Assembly (NCBI GenBank): GCA_009792885.1
Contig: WMCF01000015.1
Location: 3,364,900-3,428,899, forward strand
Direction of reading: 5' to 3'
From: Eremophila alpestris peregrina
Lineage: Eukaryota; Chordata; Aves; Passeriformes; Alaudidae
DNA: 64,000 nucleotides
The first letter of the stretch is position 1, and the number at the start of each line of letters is the position of its first letter. A program made the position numbers and the translations under genes. Of this stretch, positions 1-11,660 are shown one piece after another. Under the pieces are notes generated by a model. That model was not told where the DNA came from, did not search any database, and was given only the letters and a program-made list of their open reading frames with translations.

Positions 1-50
1 GAGAGGAGAGGAGAGGAGAGGAGAGGAGAGGAGAGGAGAGGAGAGGAGAA
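1..50. repeat. (GGAGA)n microsatellite at the window edge
   Basis: About ten copies of a 5-bp purine unit run from the first base to about position 50. The repeat enters from outside the window, so its full length is unknown. The strand is pure purine, a composition that can form triplex DNA and is prone to length change. Confidence 0.97.
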
Positions 51-2350
51 CCACTCCTGAAAACTTCCTTCAGCTATATAACAAAGCCCAAAGCAGGCAT
101 CATTATCATAAAAAAATATCCACCAGGTAAATACTTCCTCTGCATCTTAAATATGGAAACCTTTCCCACAGGGTCTTCCCGTTCCTTCACATATTGCACA
201 GTAAGCCAGTGCTATAGACAGCACTCTGTATGATCACATTACTAGACTAGGCAATAAAACTTTCCCAGGGATTTTTGTTGTATCACAGAATTAGTCTAGT
301 TTCATTAATGCTCTCTGTATGTTTCTGTAGGTGCATATGTGAGTAGATGTAGAAAATAAAATAGCACGGTGTGTGTGACTTAGTATGGAGCAATAAAGTC
401 TTTCTGACTGTCCTAAAAGTTCCATAACCATGGTTTGAATAGGAGAAAATGATCCGTTCACCTCTCTGACATGAGTATGAATTATAACAACAGTAAATAT
501 GACTATTTCCCTCTTCACTAGTAGGTAATGAGAGCTGCTTGCCTCCTCCCCCTGCATTAATAGGTTCCAAAAAATCCTTAGAGCAACACCCTCTGTGGAT
601 TGGAGGCAGATGTCAGCACTGAACTGATGACCTTGCTAAGTTGCTTAGGCCAGCAGGTCAAGTTCTCCTCCCTTTTTCTCATCCTTAGAGCTATTTCTCT
701 ACATGAGAGAGTGCAAAACATGTTAACAAGGGTAATGTGTACCTGCTGGTTGTGAAAGGGCATTATAAACCACAGTCCTGTTAGGAGAAAGAACAGAAAA
801 AGGAGGATGGACTGGAAATGCCCTCAAAGTCTCTGCTCATTTTGAGTGTGTTCCTGCCTGGGAGATGCTCTCATTGGTGGGAGAGATGAGAAGTAATGAT
901 ATACGTGATGTGAAGGCAATTGCCTGGGGTATGACAGCTTGAGGGAGGAAAGAGACATATTCAGCAACATATCAGTTTATGACTCTTTAAAAGTAATTGC
1001 TTTAATCCCTGAACCATAATTTAAAACCTACTAAAGTTTTATGCTCTTCTGCTCTAGTTTTCCCTTCTGGCAACAGAAAAAAAAAAATCCCTCTTTTAAA
1101 CCAAACTTACATGAGTTCCACCAGAGGAAGTATTAGGCCAATAGCACAGGTGAGCAATGCTGAGTTATAAGACCAAGTCGTATTTGGGTTGAAAATGTTA
1201 AACTTCATCACTTTGGACTACAGCACTTACCAAGTTTATCCTTGGGTGTCCTGCACCAATGCTTTTCAGTATGTCCCTCATTTTGACTTTAACTGAGAAA
1301 TATATTGTTCTGTATTTACTATAGTTTTTACCATAAACTGCTGTACTATTAATGTTAATCAAAAGAATATCTGTAGGAAAAAAAGAATAGCATGGGAATT
1401 TTTTGGTCCACTAACAATTCCTTAAAAAACCCTGTAATAGATACCTTATATTAAAATTAAACAATAAAGTGCAAAATAACATTTTCAAGAAAATTTTATC
1501 TAAAAATGTTGGAGCTGAATTCTGCAGACAGCCACCTCCTCAAAAATCAGTAAATCATCACCTAAAGACCTCAGATAGCACACTCTATGACTTGGACTAT
1601 AATATTTTTACTCTACTTATTAACACTATTACGTCAAACCCACCCAATGGTTTTTCAATCCAACTTACTAAACAAATAATAAACATATCACCTAACTCAT
1701 AACACTGCCACATCCTTTAACTTATATAGTTCTGTACACACTTTAAACTTATGAATGCATTTTTCTTGGATACTTATATACATTTAATTTTTTCTGTACT
1801 GGAGTAACCCACTGTCCAAGTACCAGACACAATTTATAGATATTCTCCTGTTTGAAATGGTTTCAAAAAACTCAAGAGAGTTCTGTGCTCAATTCCTGTT
1901 ACAGTTTATGATTTTCAAATTTAAATAAATGAGTAAAAACCTCACAGTTTGCCCTATTTGCTGGTCTGTTCTTGACCTTGGACTGTTCATTTTTTTTGTG
2001 ATTTTCAAATCCTGCAAGATAAGAAGTCAGGGGGATGTTTACAGGAACAGGCCCTCTACTAGCAGAGTGGTATCTAAAGGATTAGTGGACTATTTTCAGC
2101 TATCATGAGAAGAGAAGGCTGTGGCTATCATCCAGAGAATGGCATTAGGTTTGATGCATCACACCTACCTGTGATCATCTAGAAGTTGTGGTTTATGTTG
2201 GTAGAAAGAGAGAACACTCTCTTGGAAGGATTGTTCAGCTCAGCCATGGTAAATGCTCAACAAATGTGGGCTCCCTAGGACACTCCCCTTTGGCTGCATT
2301 GGGAGATTTGCTGAATACTTTAAACTAGATGCCTATGATTAGGTCAGAGG
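51..2350. other. Unique AT-rich intergenic sequence
   Basis: I see no gene here. Open frames are at most 95 codons, and the two longest overlap each other on the minus strand near 283-570, with no recognisable domain. A short A run lies near 1079-1087. No repeat family was recognised. Confidence 0.6.
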
Positions 2351-2432
2351 TGATCTAGAAACTTCAGGTTTGGCTCTAGCAGGTGAGGGGTTGATCTCTG
2401 GATCCAGGTTTGGCTTTTAGGAGGTATGGGTT
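2351..2432 (+). repeat. Diverged two-copy tandem duplication, about 40-bp unit
   Basis: Two adjacent units both begin with TGATCT (2351 and 2392) and both contain CAGGTTTGGCT (starting at 2365 and 2405), followed by similar GGT-rich ends. The offset of the shared core is 40 bp. The copies differ at several sites, so this is an old local duplication. Confidence 0.75.
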
Positions 2433-4520
2433 TTTCACTAAGAATCTCAGAAAGGATGGAGGGAACCTCTCTGTGAGACTTCAGTGAAAACTCACGGTGT
2501 GGTTTGTTTCATTAGTTCCTGCACATGTTTTTAAATTCAAGACAGGTAAGTGAAAGAAAGGAGAGGAAGCAATAAGCACGAGTGCTAAGGACAAGTGTGC
2601 TGAAGAGATGTCTGGTTGCCTCCAGATCTACCTGTGGAGTGTCTTAGACCATGCTCTGTCAGGCAGGTAAGGCAGGTTATATCTTCCCACTGGCCTTGCC
2701 TGTGGAAAATAGAGCATGGAATGAGGAAGAGACTTCAAATCCCATTTTCATTCTGATACAGAGGTGTTATGTCTGAATCATTTACTCAAATATCTGGATG
2801 ACATCCCAGGACCAATAATGGATGTGCCTCACAGCCCAAAACTCTGAGTGCTTGAAAGGAGAAGACATCCTACCATGGGGAGGAACAGACAGTAATAAAC
2901 ATGGCTTGTGTCCTCCTTCAAGCCCCTTTCTGTATCTCACAATGATTTTTAGAATAACCTAAGAAAACTTGTCGAATGTCACTCGGAAAAATGAAATTTC
3001 ATGGACATTCTGCTGCTTTTCCTGAGCTTAAAAATTTGTGGAGATTGCTCTGTGGGAATGAGATGTTTAAAAGACTTCTTGATTTCATACTCATTGACTG
3101 CAGATTGTACAAGCATGAATGTGAAAGATAAAAATAAATTATCCAAATATAAATTTTAGAAACAGAATTTAATTTTAAAAATTCAAAGCATTTTGTGAAA
3201 ATTGTTTAGAAAGTTTCAGCTGTATTACAAGGCAGACTGGAAACAGTTTTCAGAAATTAAACACTGGCAGTGTTGACAATGTTTAAATTATTTTCCAACA
3301 CTTAGAAATAGACACATACTTCAGGTTAAACTTTCATTTCTATACTGCAAATTAGTGCTAAGTATCATACAATTACATCTGTAGCTTTACAAGTTTAATT
3401 ATTGGCACATGGATCCCAGTTCTTCAGAACTGAGTTATTTTGAATTTCTCCTGATTATTTTTATTTTCTTGCTGATCTTTGTACTTGATCCTGCATTCCT
3501 TACTCAGGCTAAACTCCCACTGAAGTCAATTTTGCCCAAGCAGGAATTGCAAGACCAGACCCTTTGTCACAGAGAGGGTGCATCATCAAATTTCATTTTC
3601 TCGCACAAATCACTTGGAGACCTCATTTAACAAAGCCATTGAATGTCTTCCACTACCATTTCTGTAAATTCACCTTGATCCCTCCTCTTATGGCCTTGTT
3701 GGTCTGATGCAAGGAGTTAAAAAGTCCACCCATTCGAAAATACAAGGTTCTGAGGGAAAATATTCCTTATGATTGATTAAGGACATTGTATGAGACATTA
3801 AAATTCTGGTGTTGTCTTCTTTACAAAGGATGGAAAGGGAAATAGAAAACAGTACAGTTTAGAGCAATTACTGTGGAAAACAGTGAAAAGAGGAAATATA
3901 ACAGTCAAAATTTAACCCATGCACACCTTCTTCTTCACTCTACATTGGATTTCAGAGTGTAATGTGCATATAATCAATTTGGACTTGGTTTACAGTCACA
4001 GATTCCCCAGCGGGGCCCTCGTATCTTGACCATGAATTTCAAAATAACTACACAAAGTGATGATAAAAAGTAGATTTTTCTACTGGAACTAATGGTGATT
4101 CCTTCCGTTGTTTTGCACAGCATATGCTGTTCATAAATAATGTCAGAATTGGGCCAAGTCCCCTTAAGAAAGGTGGTCATTTAATGTAAGTAAATCCACA
4201 TTAAATATTGAAGATCAGAAAAAAGCTGCCTTTTCAAAGAGGTCACTTTTAAGTGAAGGAAACAACAATGCATGTGTGCGGATGGCCAGTTCCACACTGG
4301 GTGACACAGAGTTAATGGCTCATAGAGAGCATATACATGTTTTTTAAAGATGTTTTATTGCTTACAAAAGGAAGTAGTCTAGAGAGACTGGATACATAAA
4401 CTGGCTCCAGCCAGCTGCGGCTGTCAGGCTAGGAAGGATCCTGTTCAATTAGTGTTGTAAAATAAAATACTTTGTAAAGGAAATAAACACTATGAGAGCT
4501 AAGATTCATGCTTTCAAATA
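2433..4520. other. Unique AT-rich intergenic sequence
   Basis: No gene, RNA or repeat family is recognised. The longest open frame is 73 codons (3409-3630, plus strand), with a hydrophobic start but no identifiable domain. It is compatible with chance. Confidence 0.55.
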
Positions 4521-4529
4521 TACACAAGG

Positions 4530-4990
4530 TTTGAATTTTTAATTAGGGCTGCTAATTACAGTCATCAGAAAGCAGAACAGAATAGATTTTACCTTACATT
4601 TAGCAGACAAGCCTTCAACCCCAGTGTATTTTTCAATTTCATTAATATTTTATGAAAATGGCCCTTGCAGCTTCAGCCTATTCAGTGCCTCCTACAAAAC
4701 TGCCCCACATTATGGATGCCAATGCCTTTAAGCCATGTGCATTAGTGAGATGACAAAATGCAAAACAGCATCTTGTCAACCATTGCATCAATTGATTCTA
4801 TTAGATAGTGTAAAAACAGTTGGGTGTGAGTTATAATTTAGCTGACACTAATGATGAAACAAGACACTGGCTGGGAGCAGACATTAGCTATAAGCCAGAA
4901 ATTAATGCTTCTAATATTTTTGAACAAATTAACCTTAATGAACTGGCCATGTATATACTGTAGTATATACTGATAAGTCAATTAGTAGAG
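4530..4990. promoter_or_regulatory. Candidate conserved non-coding element rich in TAAT cores
   Basis: Seen: non-repetitive sequence dense in homeodomain-type cores (TTAATTAG and CTAATTACAG near 4541-4561, then ATTAATA, CATTAG, CACTAATGATG, GAAATTAATG and CCTTAATG), mixed with non-AT sequence rather than simple AT repeats. Known: developmental enhancers in vertebrate gene deserts often look like this. Inference: this may be a long-range enhancer. Conservation was not tested. Confidence 0.3.
4951..4970. repeat. AT palindrome with 8-bp arms
   Basis: GTATATAC occurs at 4951-4958 and again at 4963-4970. Because the unit is its own reverse complement, the two copies also form an inverted repeat around a 4-nt centre. 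Confidence 0.85.
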
Positions 4991-5008
4991 AATAGAGGTT
5001 ATGTATAT

Positions 5009-5032
5009 ATAGATATATAGAAATATATCTAT
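5009..5032. repeat. Inverted repeat with 10-bp arms and 4-nt loop
   Basis: ATAGATATAT (5009-5018) pairs perfectly with ATATATCTAT (5023-5032) around AGAA. With the palindrome at 4951-4970, this makes a small cruciform-prone AT cluster. Confidence 0.85.
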
Positions 5033-8000
5033 GGTTATAGAGAGTTCCAAGCATACAATGCTATTAAGAGCAATTCTACAGTAAATTCAGCTCTTTTTTA
5101 CATTTAGATACATTCTAACTTAATGTGCAAATGTCCAGTCTTGCCCATTTCAGTGAAATTTTGTATTCAAACAAATACAAAATTCAGTATGTCATCATAC
5201 TGATAGATCAGACTCAGTATTGATGTGTTCACAGAAATGTCTTCATTTCACTGATATTTTACCATTACAAACTTTGAGAGCTGATGGTCCAATTTCTAAG
5301 TGCTTTCATAATAACAAACCAACATTTACAGTTTATTTCCTGTTTATTCATTAACATTTATGAGCAGGTTGTGATAGAGATTCTTACATGTCCTAAATCC
5401 AGTCACTGTCTAAAAAAGATGCAGGAGCATTTTAAAATAATATAGCTAATATGAGATCCTAAATTCTAGGAATTCCAATTACAGGCAACCTAGAAAACAG
5501 AAGTGGTTAATTTATAAGGAAGCACAGAACAAAGGTAAGGCACTTGCCAACAATAGTTTGTTGGTTTAACTTTGACTTGCTTTCCTGGGAAAGAAGAAAA
5601 CAGAATTTTCGATGTGAAGTGTCAGCCCCACTTATGACAAGGCTTCACTAGTTAGGAATTCACAGTTCTTCCTCCATTGGCAGAATGATGTAAAGAAAAC
5701 CACCAAACAAAATTCTTTCAAGTTTCAACTACAACTCTACTTAAATAATTTACTTTTTAGTTTTACTCAGACTATTCTTTTTAAACTTAGTTGACATTTT
5801 CGTTGACAAGCACATTTTATTGCACAAGATCAGTAGAAGAATTGGCAGTGAAAAAGAGAAAGAGGGGAAAAAGCTGGCTCTACTCAATGAGAGAACTACT
5901 ATCTTGCCTTTGGGAAAAACAACGCTGCCAGTGACCCTTTCTGAAGCCAGCAATAAGGGGTAAACCAGTCATTGTAAGTAAAATATTTGGTAACTTTGAA
6001 TGTTTCCTTCTCCTACAAGAAGTAAACCAGAGGCTGTTTAGCTAATGCATTTAAATCAAGCCAACAATAAAAAAAAAAATTGAGTGTGAGCATAAAGTGT
6101 TTAAATTAATTCATTAGAAAGTAAAAAAGAAAATTATTAAATAAATGAAAATGTAAATATTAAATCCTTCCCTTTTGAATTACTGAGCTGTTGTTAAAAC
6201 TAGTAGAGAGAACAAAAATACATAACTTAAAGAAAATAAAGTGGAAATAGGATTTCAAGGATAGCTTTTTCTTTCCAAGATTTGTGTCTCATATTCCAAA
6301 TGTGTAATGCTGCATAATGATCAAAGAGAAGCAGACTAAACAAAAGGTATTTTCATGAAATTCATAGATATTTGCATTACACACTTAATGAGGGACCAAT
6401 GCTTCCAAAGTGCCTTATGGAGGACACAAAAAGAGCTACAATAACATCTCAACCAATATTCCATTCAAAGAGATCTGTTCCAATAGAGCCACACATCAAA
6501 GCTGCTCTAGTACTGAAGCTCTAGGCTGTTTGCCACACTACACTCATTTGGGAAAGTGCTGTGAGTAACACTAAATCAGGAACAGGGATGGACATGATTT
6601 GTGCCTTGTATCCAGCTGCTTAAATGAGGGCAAATAAATGCGTTTGCTAAATCAGTTTAACCAGAAGCTGTTCTAGGTTAAATCCCAAAAGTTGCAAGGC
6701 TAATTCAGACCCAACACCAAATGCTTACATCATTGATGTGCAAGCAAAAGGTCACTTTGGTTTGATTTTTGACCAAGTGGAGGTCTTGGGTATTGAGCCA
6801 GACAATTCTCACTGATCTGCTCTATTTTTCCTATTTCTCCTCTGTGGGTAAACACCACCGTCACCACCACTTTACTAAAGGTGTTGTGTTTTGAGGTAAT
6901 TTTTCAGGCTGGTCTCTGGAAAGAGCTGGTGACTTCCTCAGATGAGACTGACATCTGTAGGAAATGTCCATTGTTCAAATCAGTGGGATTTTCACAAAGG
7001 AGTTCTTGACATAACTAGCATAAAAACAGGAAACAAATTAAATTACAATATGTTTAGGGAGTTCATTTTTGAAAGTTATGTAAGTAATTAGGTGCAATGA
7101 ATGTACAGTTCTCACTGCAGATTTTCTTAGATGCTTCTTCCAATATATCTTCCACCATAACATAGTTGTTGTTCTGTATATACTGCAAAATATAAAAGCA
7201 ATGAGGCACAGCTTCAAGCACTGGCCTGTCTTTTGAGTGTCTGTTTAACCATTAACACTCAGCCTGGCATAACTTTGCTCTCTGTTGATTAATCTGTGCT
7301 GAATAATGTCTGGATATTGCATCAAGAGAGAAAGCACTATAAATCTTTCCCTAAAGGAAGTGTGTAGATGGCCTCCCTTTTTTTGCTGGAAAGTTTAAAT
7401 AGGTAGATGCAAGTCTTGCCGTGACACTTGGCCTCAGAGAGAAGGAAAAATGCCTGACCTGTGTTATTTAACAACACAGGTGCTGAATTTATCTATCCTA
7501 TGTAGCCATTTCTGATACATATTGCTAATGATTGCACTGTGCATAGCTGTAGGAGCACAAAGGCGTGCTCAGTATGAACTTGACATGAAACAAAAGTATA
7601 AAAATGTAGAGTTATGGAAACCTAGCTCCCTTGGAGCCTTTTAGGAGGAATTTAAAGCTGTCTCAAAACTTTGCCCAAGGTATTTTGTAGTTCCTGAAAT
7701 TTCCCCCTTTAAAGTTTCCATAGAACTTACAGATGCCAAATAAACTTCATGGGACAGAGGTAATTTGAGGAAAATTTTATCCAAAAGAAACCTCCATTTA
7801 ATTTTCCAGTACCAACCAAGCCTGTGAATGTGTTCCAAAATTCACAGAGCTCTTTGTGATTGGATGAAGAAGGCCATGTGCAGATGATTTAACTTTCCAT
7901 TTTCTGTGCTCCAAGGTCTCAGTGACCATTTCAAAGACCTTATTGAGAAAAAAGTCCTGGTAACGTAAAAGCAAGGATTTCCTAAGGAACATATCAAGCT

Positions 8001-8289
8001 TTCTGGGCATCACAATTTTTTACCCTACTATCAGCAATTTCTTTTTTATGTGCACCTTGATTGGAGAAGAACTGCAGTAAAAAAAATGAATCCTTAAAAG
8101 AGATTTTCATAAGAATGGCCCATATGGGGGCCAAACCCACAACCTTGGTGTTATTAGCACCATACTCTAACCAAAATTGAACTCTTCTTTGGAGCAATTT
8201 GAACCATGGATCACAATTCTGTCAGCCTGCCTTTCAGATGGGTCTTTACTTCAAAAGTCTGCTGGGGACAAAGCACTGTGCAGTCCAGC
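5033..8289. other. Unique AT-rich intergenic sequence
   Basis: No gene or repeat family is recognised. Three overlapping minus-strand open frames of 65-71 codons (7641-8197) show no domain and have no common exon structure. The stretch near 7195-7390 is complex, non-repetitive sequence and could hold a regulatory element, but nothing specific supports that. Confidence 0.5.
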
Positions 8290-8758
8290 TGTGAACCCCT
8301 TGATGCCTAAGAGGCTAGTTGGAACAGAGGATGGACAGAGTTAAAGGAATAAAGAAGGTATTTATTAAAAAGCCTTCAAAGGAAATACCTTGAACAGTGC
8401 AAGAGCCCGACCTTGTCTCTGCCGAAGATGGACCCAAGATGGACTCATGATGGACAACTGGTCACAAGTTTAAAGGTTTCACACTTTTATAAGTTATGGC
8501 CTATTTACATATTTGGGTTAATTGTCCAATTATAGCATCAGGTTATGAAGACTCATTCTTCCAGATTCTCAATTTGACATTGTTTATACTTATTTTGAAG
8601 CCTGAAGTAACGGTGTCCTTGGTTCTCAGGCTGGAAAAGGATTGCTTTGTGCAACTAAACTGTGAAGAGAACTTATTAACACTTTATATGAAGTTCAGAC
8701 TCACACACTAAGGCAGTATAGAATCTGAAAAATATGAAAGCTAAAACTTAAGGCAACA
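8290..8758 (-). mobile_element. Solo LTR-like element of an avian endogenous retrovirus (left end approximate)
   Basis: Read on the minus strand, this has LTR architecture. It starts at 8758 with TGTTGCC, then has an inverted CCAAT-type motif near 8522-8527, a TATA box (TATAAAAG, about 8484-8491) and an AATAAA polyadenylation signal at 8361-8366 (TTTATT on plus). Several stretches, such as the block around the TATA box and the GATGGACCCAAGATGGAC stretch, resemble a common passerine ERV LTR as I remember it. Neither a clear second terminus nor a target-site duplication was found, so the left edge (8290 or nearby) is a guess. No internal gag, pol or env sequence is adjacent, which points to a solo LTR. 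Confidence 0.65.
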
Positions 8759-11379
8759 CCTCACCTCCAAAGGTTTACAGACCACAGGAGATGTACAAGT
8801 TCTGTGCTCCTACTGCATTAAACATGTCAGCAACAATCCAGCTTCTTCCAGTGGTCTGAAAATGAAGTGAGGAATCTAACCTTTCATACCCATCTTCCAT
8901 AGAATGTAGGGGTATTTCTGGGTGGAAGCTCAACACATCATGTGGGCAGAGAAGGGATGCCATGGTGCCAGCAGAGCAGAGCATTTGTGGAATTGTCTTG
9001 TCTCAGTTTTTTTTTGAATATGATATTACCATATGAGCAGTCAGAAAAAAGGTTTTCTGATATTTTAGGTAAGGTTCAATCCTACCAGTTTTTTTTTACT
9101 TCATTAAAACCTGCATAATCCATAGCTCTCATGGTCAGGCTTGAGTTCTTCAGAACAAGGTGAAATCCCTGGCCACCCCCAAGACAAAGTATGGAACAAA
9201 GAAGAAATAAATCTTTCCTGCCCTCTGACAATCAGCCACTGTCACTACTGCAATCTGAATTGACTGCTTATGTTGATAATCTTCCTTCTGTGAACCCCCA
9301 AATTACCCCAAACTTCTCATGGAATCCATGAGGTTTGATGAAAGAATTCTGATTTCCAGATCATGTCAGGTCACAGCCTGACAGCAGTTGTTCCCATGTG
9401 GAAGGCAACATCTCTATTTGATTCTCTAGAACATGCCTACATAGATCATTCAAGGTAACTTCTGTCAGCTTTAGGAGATCCTTGGTGCTCGAAACTCTCC
9501 CTGGTGTCAGTGGGTGCTGAAGTCACTCAGCTACCGCCTTGATTGCCCTGGGAGGACATTTGGCTGAAATTCTTTTCTAATGCTCTTATAAAAATAGATA
9601 TCAACTCTTTTTCAACTCTTAAATCTTTGTTCAGCAACTCCCCATCTTCAGTTTATGCCCTTATCCCTTGTTCGCTATCTCCTAAATAAATACAAAAAAT
9701 AAATACAAACACCAATTTTATCAGAAGAATGCATTCTTATATAACTGAGTAAGGGTGTATGCCATATATATGTAATTTTATCTCTCTTTGGGAATGATTG
9801 TGGAATTTTACCACGGATTTTGCTGGGTTTGTCACTCGCTTCCAGTTCAGTAGATATGTGGAGTCTTGGCAAAAATGAAGACTCTGTGCAAGCCAAGGCT
9901 AAGCCCTGTGTTTGGGGTGTAGTCCCTTGAGTCCATATGTCACTCCTGTCCATTTCTGACCTGGCAACAGCATAAGAAATTCACAAAGACCCCGTGCTTT
10001 GGTGAGATTCAGTCCATCCCTGACTTCATTAATGCATGTGATGAGAATACACACTACATTAAGACCTGTTTATGTGCATCCCAGACCTACTGAACCTATT
10101 TAATTTTGCTCTCCCAGGAATGTGCTCTGGGTCAACATGCACTTTCACCCACCATATACAAATTAGAGCACTGAGAAGATGTATCTGTCCAGAGAGAAGA
10201 CTTGGGGGGATGGTGTCCCCAGGCTCCAAACTTAGAAAAATGACAGGAAGCAGATGGGATTTTGCAGAAATACACACAAGCTTGAAGTGAGAGAAGCATA
10301 AGATTAAGAAAGGGAAGAAAACTGCTAAAAGATCTCCAGATCTCTATGCTTCAAAAGCTAGGGGTAACTAGGCTTGGGATCGTCCCACTACGAGGCTCCA
10401 CCCTGACAAGTCAATGGGTAGCTGTAGGTGCCTTGCTCACTCATTTTCTAGTGGATTAAGGAAATAATTACACTAAGTAGTAACACTAACCCTTGCTTGA
10501 ACACTTCTCCATGTTTTGCAGTATCTTTCCACCATACCATGCAACATGCACAATGCCACTGCCATTGGTATTTTTAAGCATTTTAGAATATACACTGGGC
10601 TAATATCTTGATGAAGGCAATGTGTGGAGCAACAAAGGCAAAGAGGAGGGAAAAGAGGGACTGTCTGCACTTCTCTAGTTTGTGACACAACTTGGACAAA
10701 GACCAGAAGTTTGGGCTCTGGGTTTCACTTAGGAGGCAATAGGAATTTAAACAAATAAAGACCTCAGGGGTTCACTGTATGTAGTTGGCTAGGTCTAAAA
10801 GTGATTCTATTGCCCTGTTGTTTGCTTAGACAAAACTTTTATCAGCTTTACTTGGAGTTTTTTATGTGCAAAGTATAGGACTTAAAGTAAGAACTGCAAC
10901 AACAGATACTGCATATGCTCTGATTGAAGGAACTGAAATATGTATATCTCTTTCCTGCCCTGTAGACGGATTAAGGATGTAAGAGTCCAGCTCAGGAGCC
11001 AAAACATCTTGCATAACCAAAGAACAAAGAGCTTTGGTCCTAAGACAGCGAACTCCCTCAGCCAGAATTTTGCCTAAGATCTGAATAGAGACTAAGAAAA
11101 CTCCAGGCTCTAGCTCTGTGTGAACAAGGGGGTAATATCAGTGTTTTCATGTAGGCATGACTGAGTTGTGCTTGTCAAGCACATTTCATCATATGCATGC
11201 AGAAACACTGACCTTTCAGACCTATGAAACTTGCATCCTAGTAAACATTTAGCTCACCAAGGAGGAAAACACAAGCCAAGAAATTCATTTAGGGGGAAAA
11301 AAAGCCTAATAAAAAGAAGGAAAAAAAACCCCAAAGAATGTTGTATTTTTTCACATAATCACTAAAAGAATCATTTTAT
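8759..11379. other. Unique intergenic sequence
   Basis: I see no gene or repeat family. Open frames reach 92 codons (9675-9953, minus) without a domain. Two 72-codon frames on opposite strands near 10059-10290 overlap each other, as chance frames do. An A-rich stretch lies near 11290-11335. Confidence 0.55.
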
Positions 11380-11660
11380 GGTGTTTCCCATGTAATTACT
11401 GCCAGACCTGTTTAGCAAATGTGAAATACTCATTAGCAATTACTTAACTATACATATATTAAAGCTTAATTAGTAAATAAATTAAGCATATAATTAATTG
11501 CTTTAATCAGGAGGCTTTTAATATTGTAATTATCACTTGATACATTAAGGGCATGTTAAGAATACTTTTCTCCAAAAAATACATTGTTAATTAATCATTA
11601 AAACTTATCTTACTACATGCTCATTAATGATTTATTACAGATGCTGGGCCAAATTCTTCT
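11380..11660. promoter_or_regulatory. Candidate conserved enhancer: cluster of homeodomain ATTA/TAAT cores
   Basis: Seen: at least a dozen ATTA/TAAT cores in 280 bp, including TAATTACTG (near 11394), TTAATTAG, TAATTAATTG, GTAATTATC, GTTAATTAATCATTA and the 10-bp palindrome TCATTAATGA at 11621-11630. GCTTAATT (11464-11471) and AATTAAGC (11480-11487) form an 8-bp inverted repeat. The order is complex, not a microsatellite. Known: such clusters typify LIM, POU and Antennapedia-class homeodomain targets. Inference: this is the most enhancer-like segment by motif density. Conservation was not checked. Confidence 0.4.
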
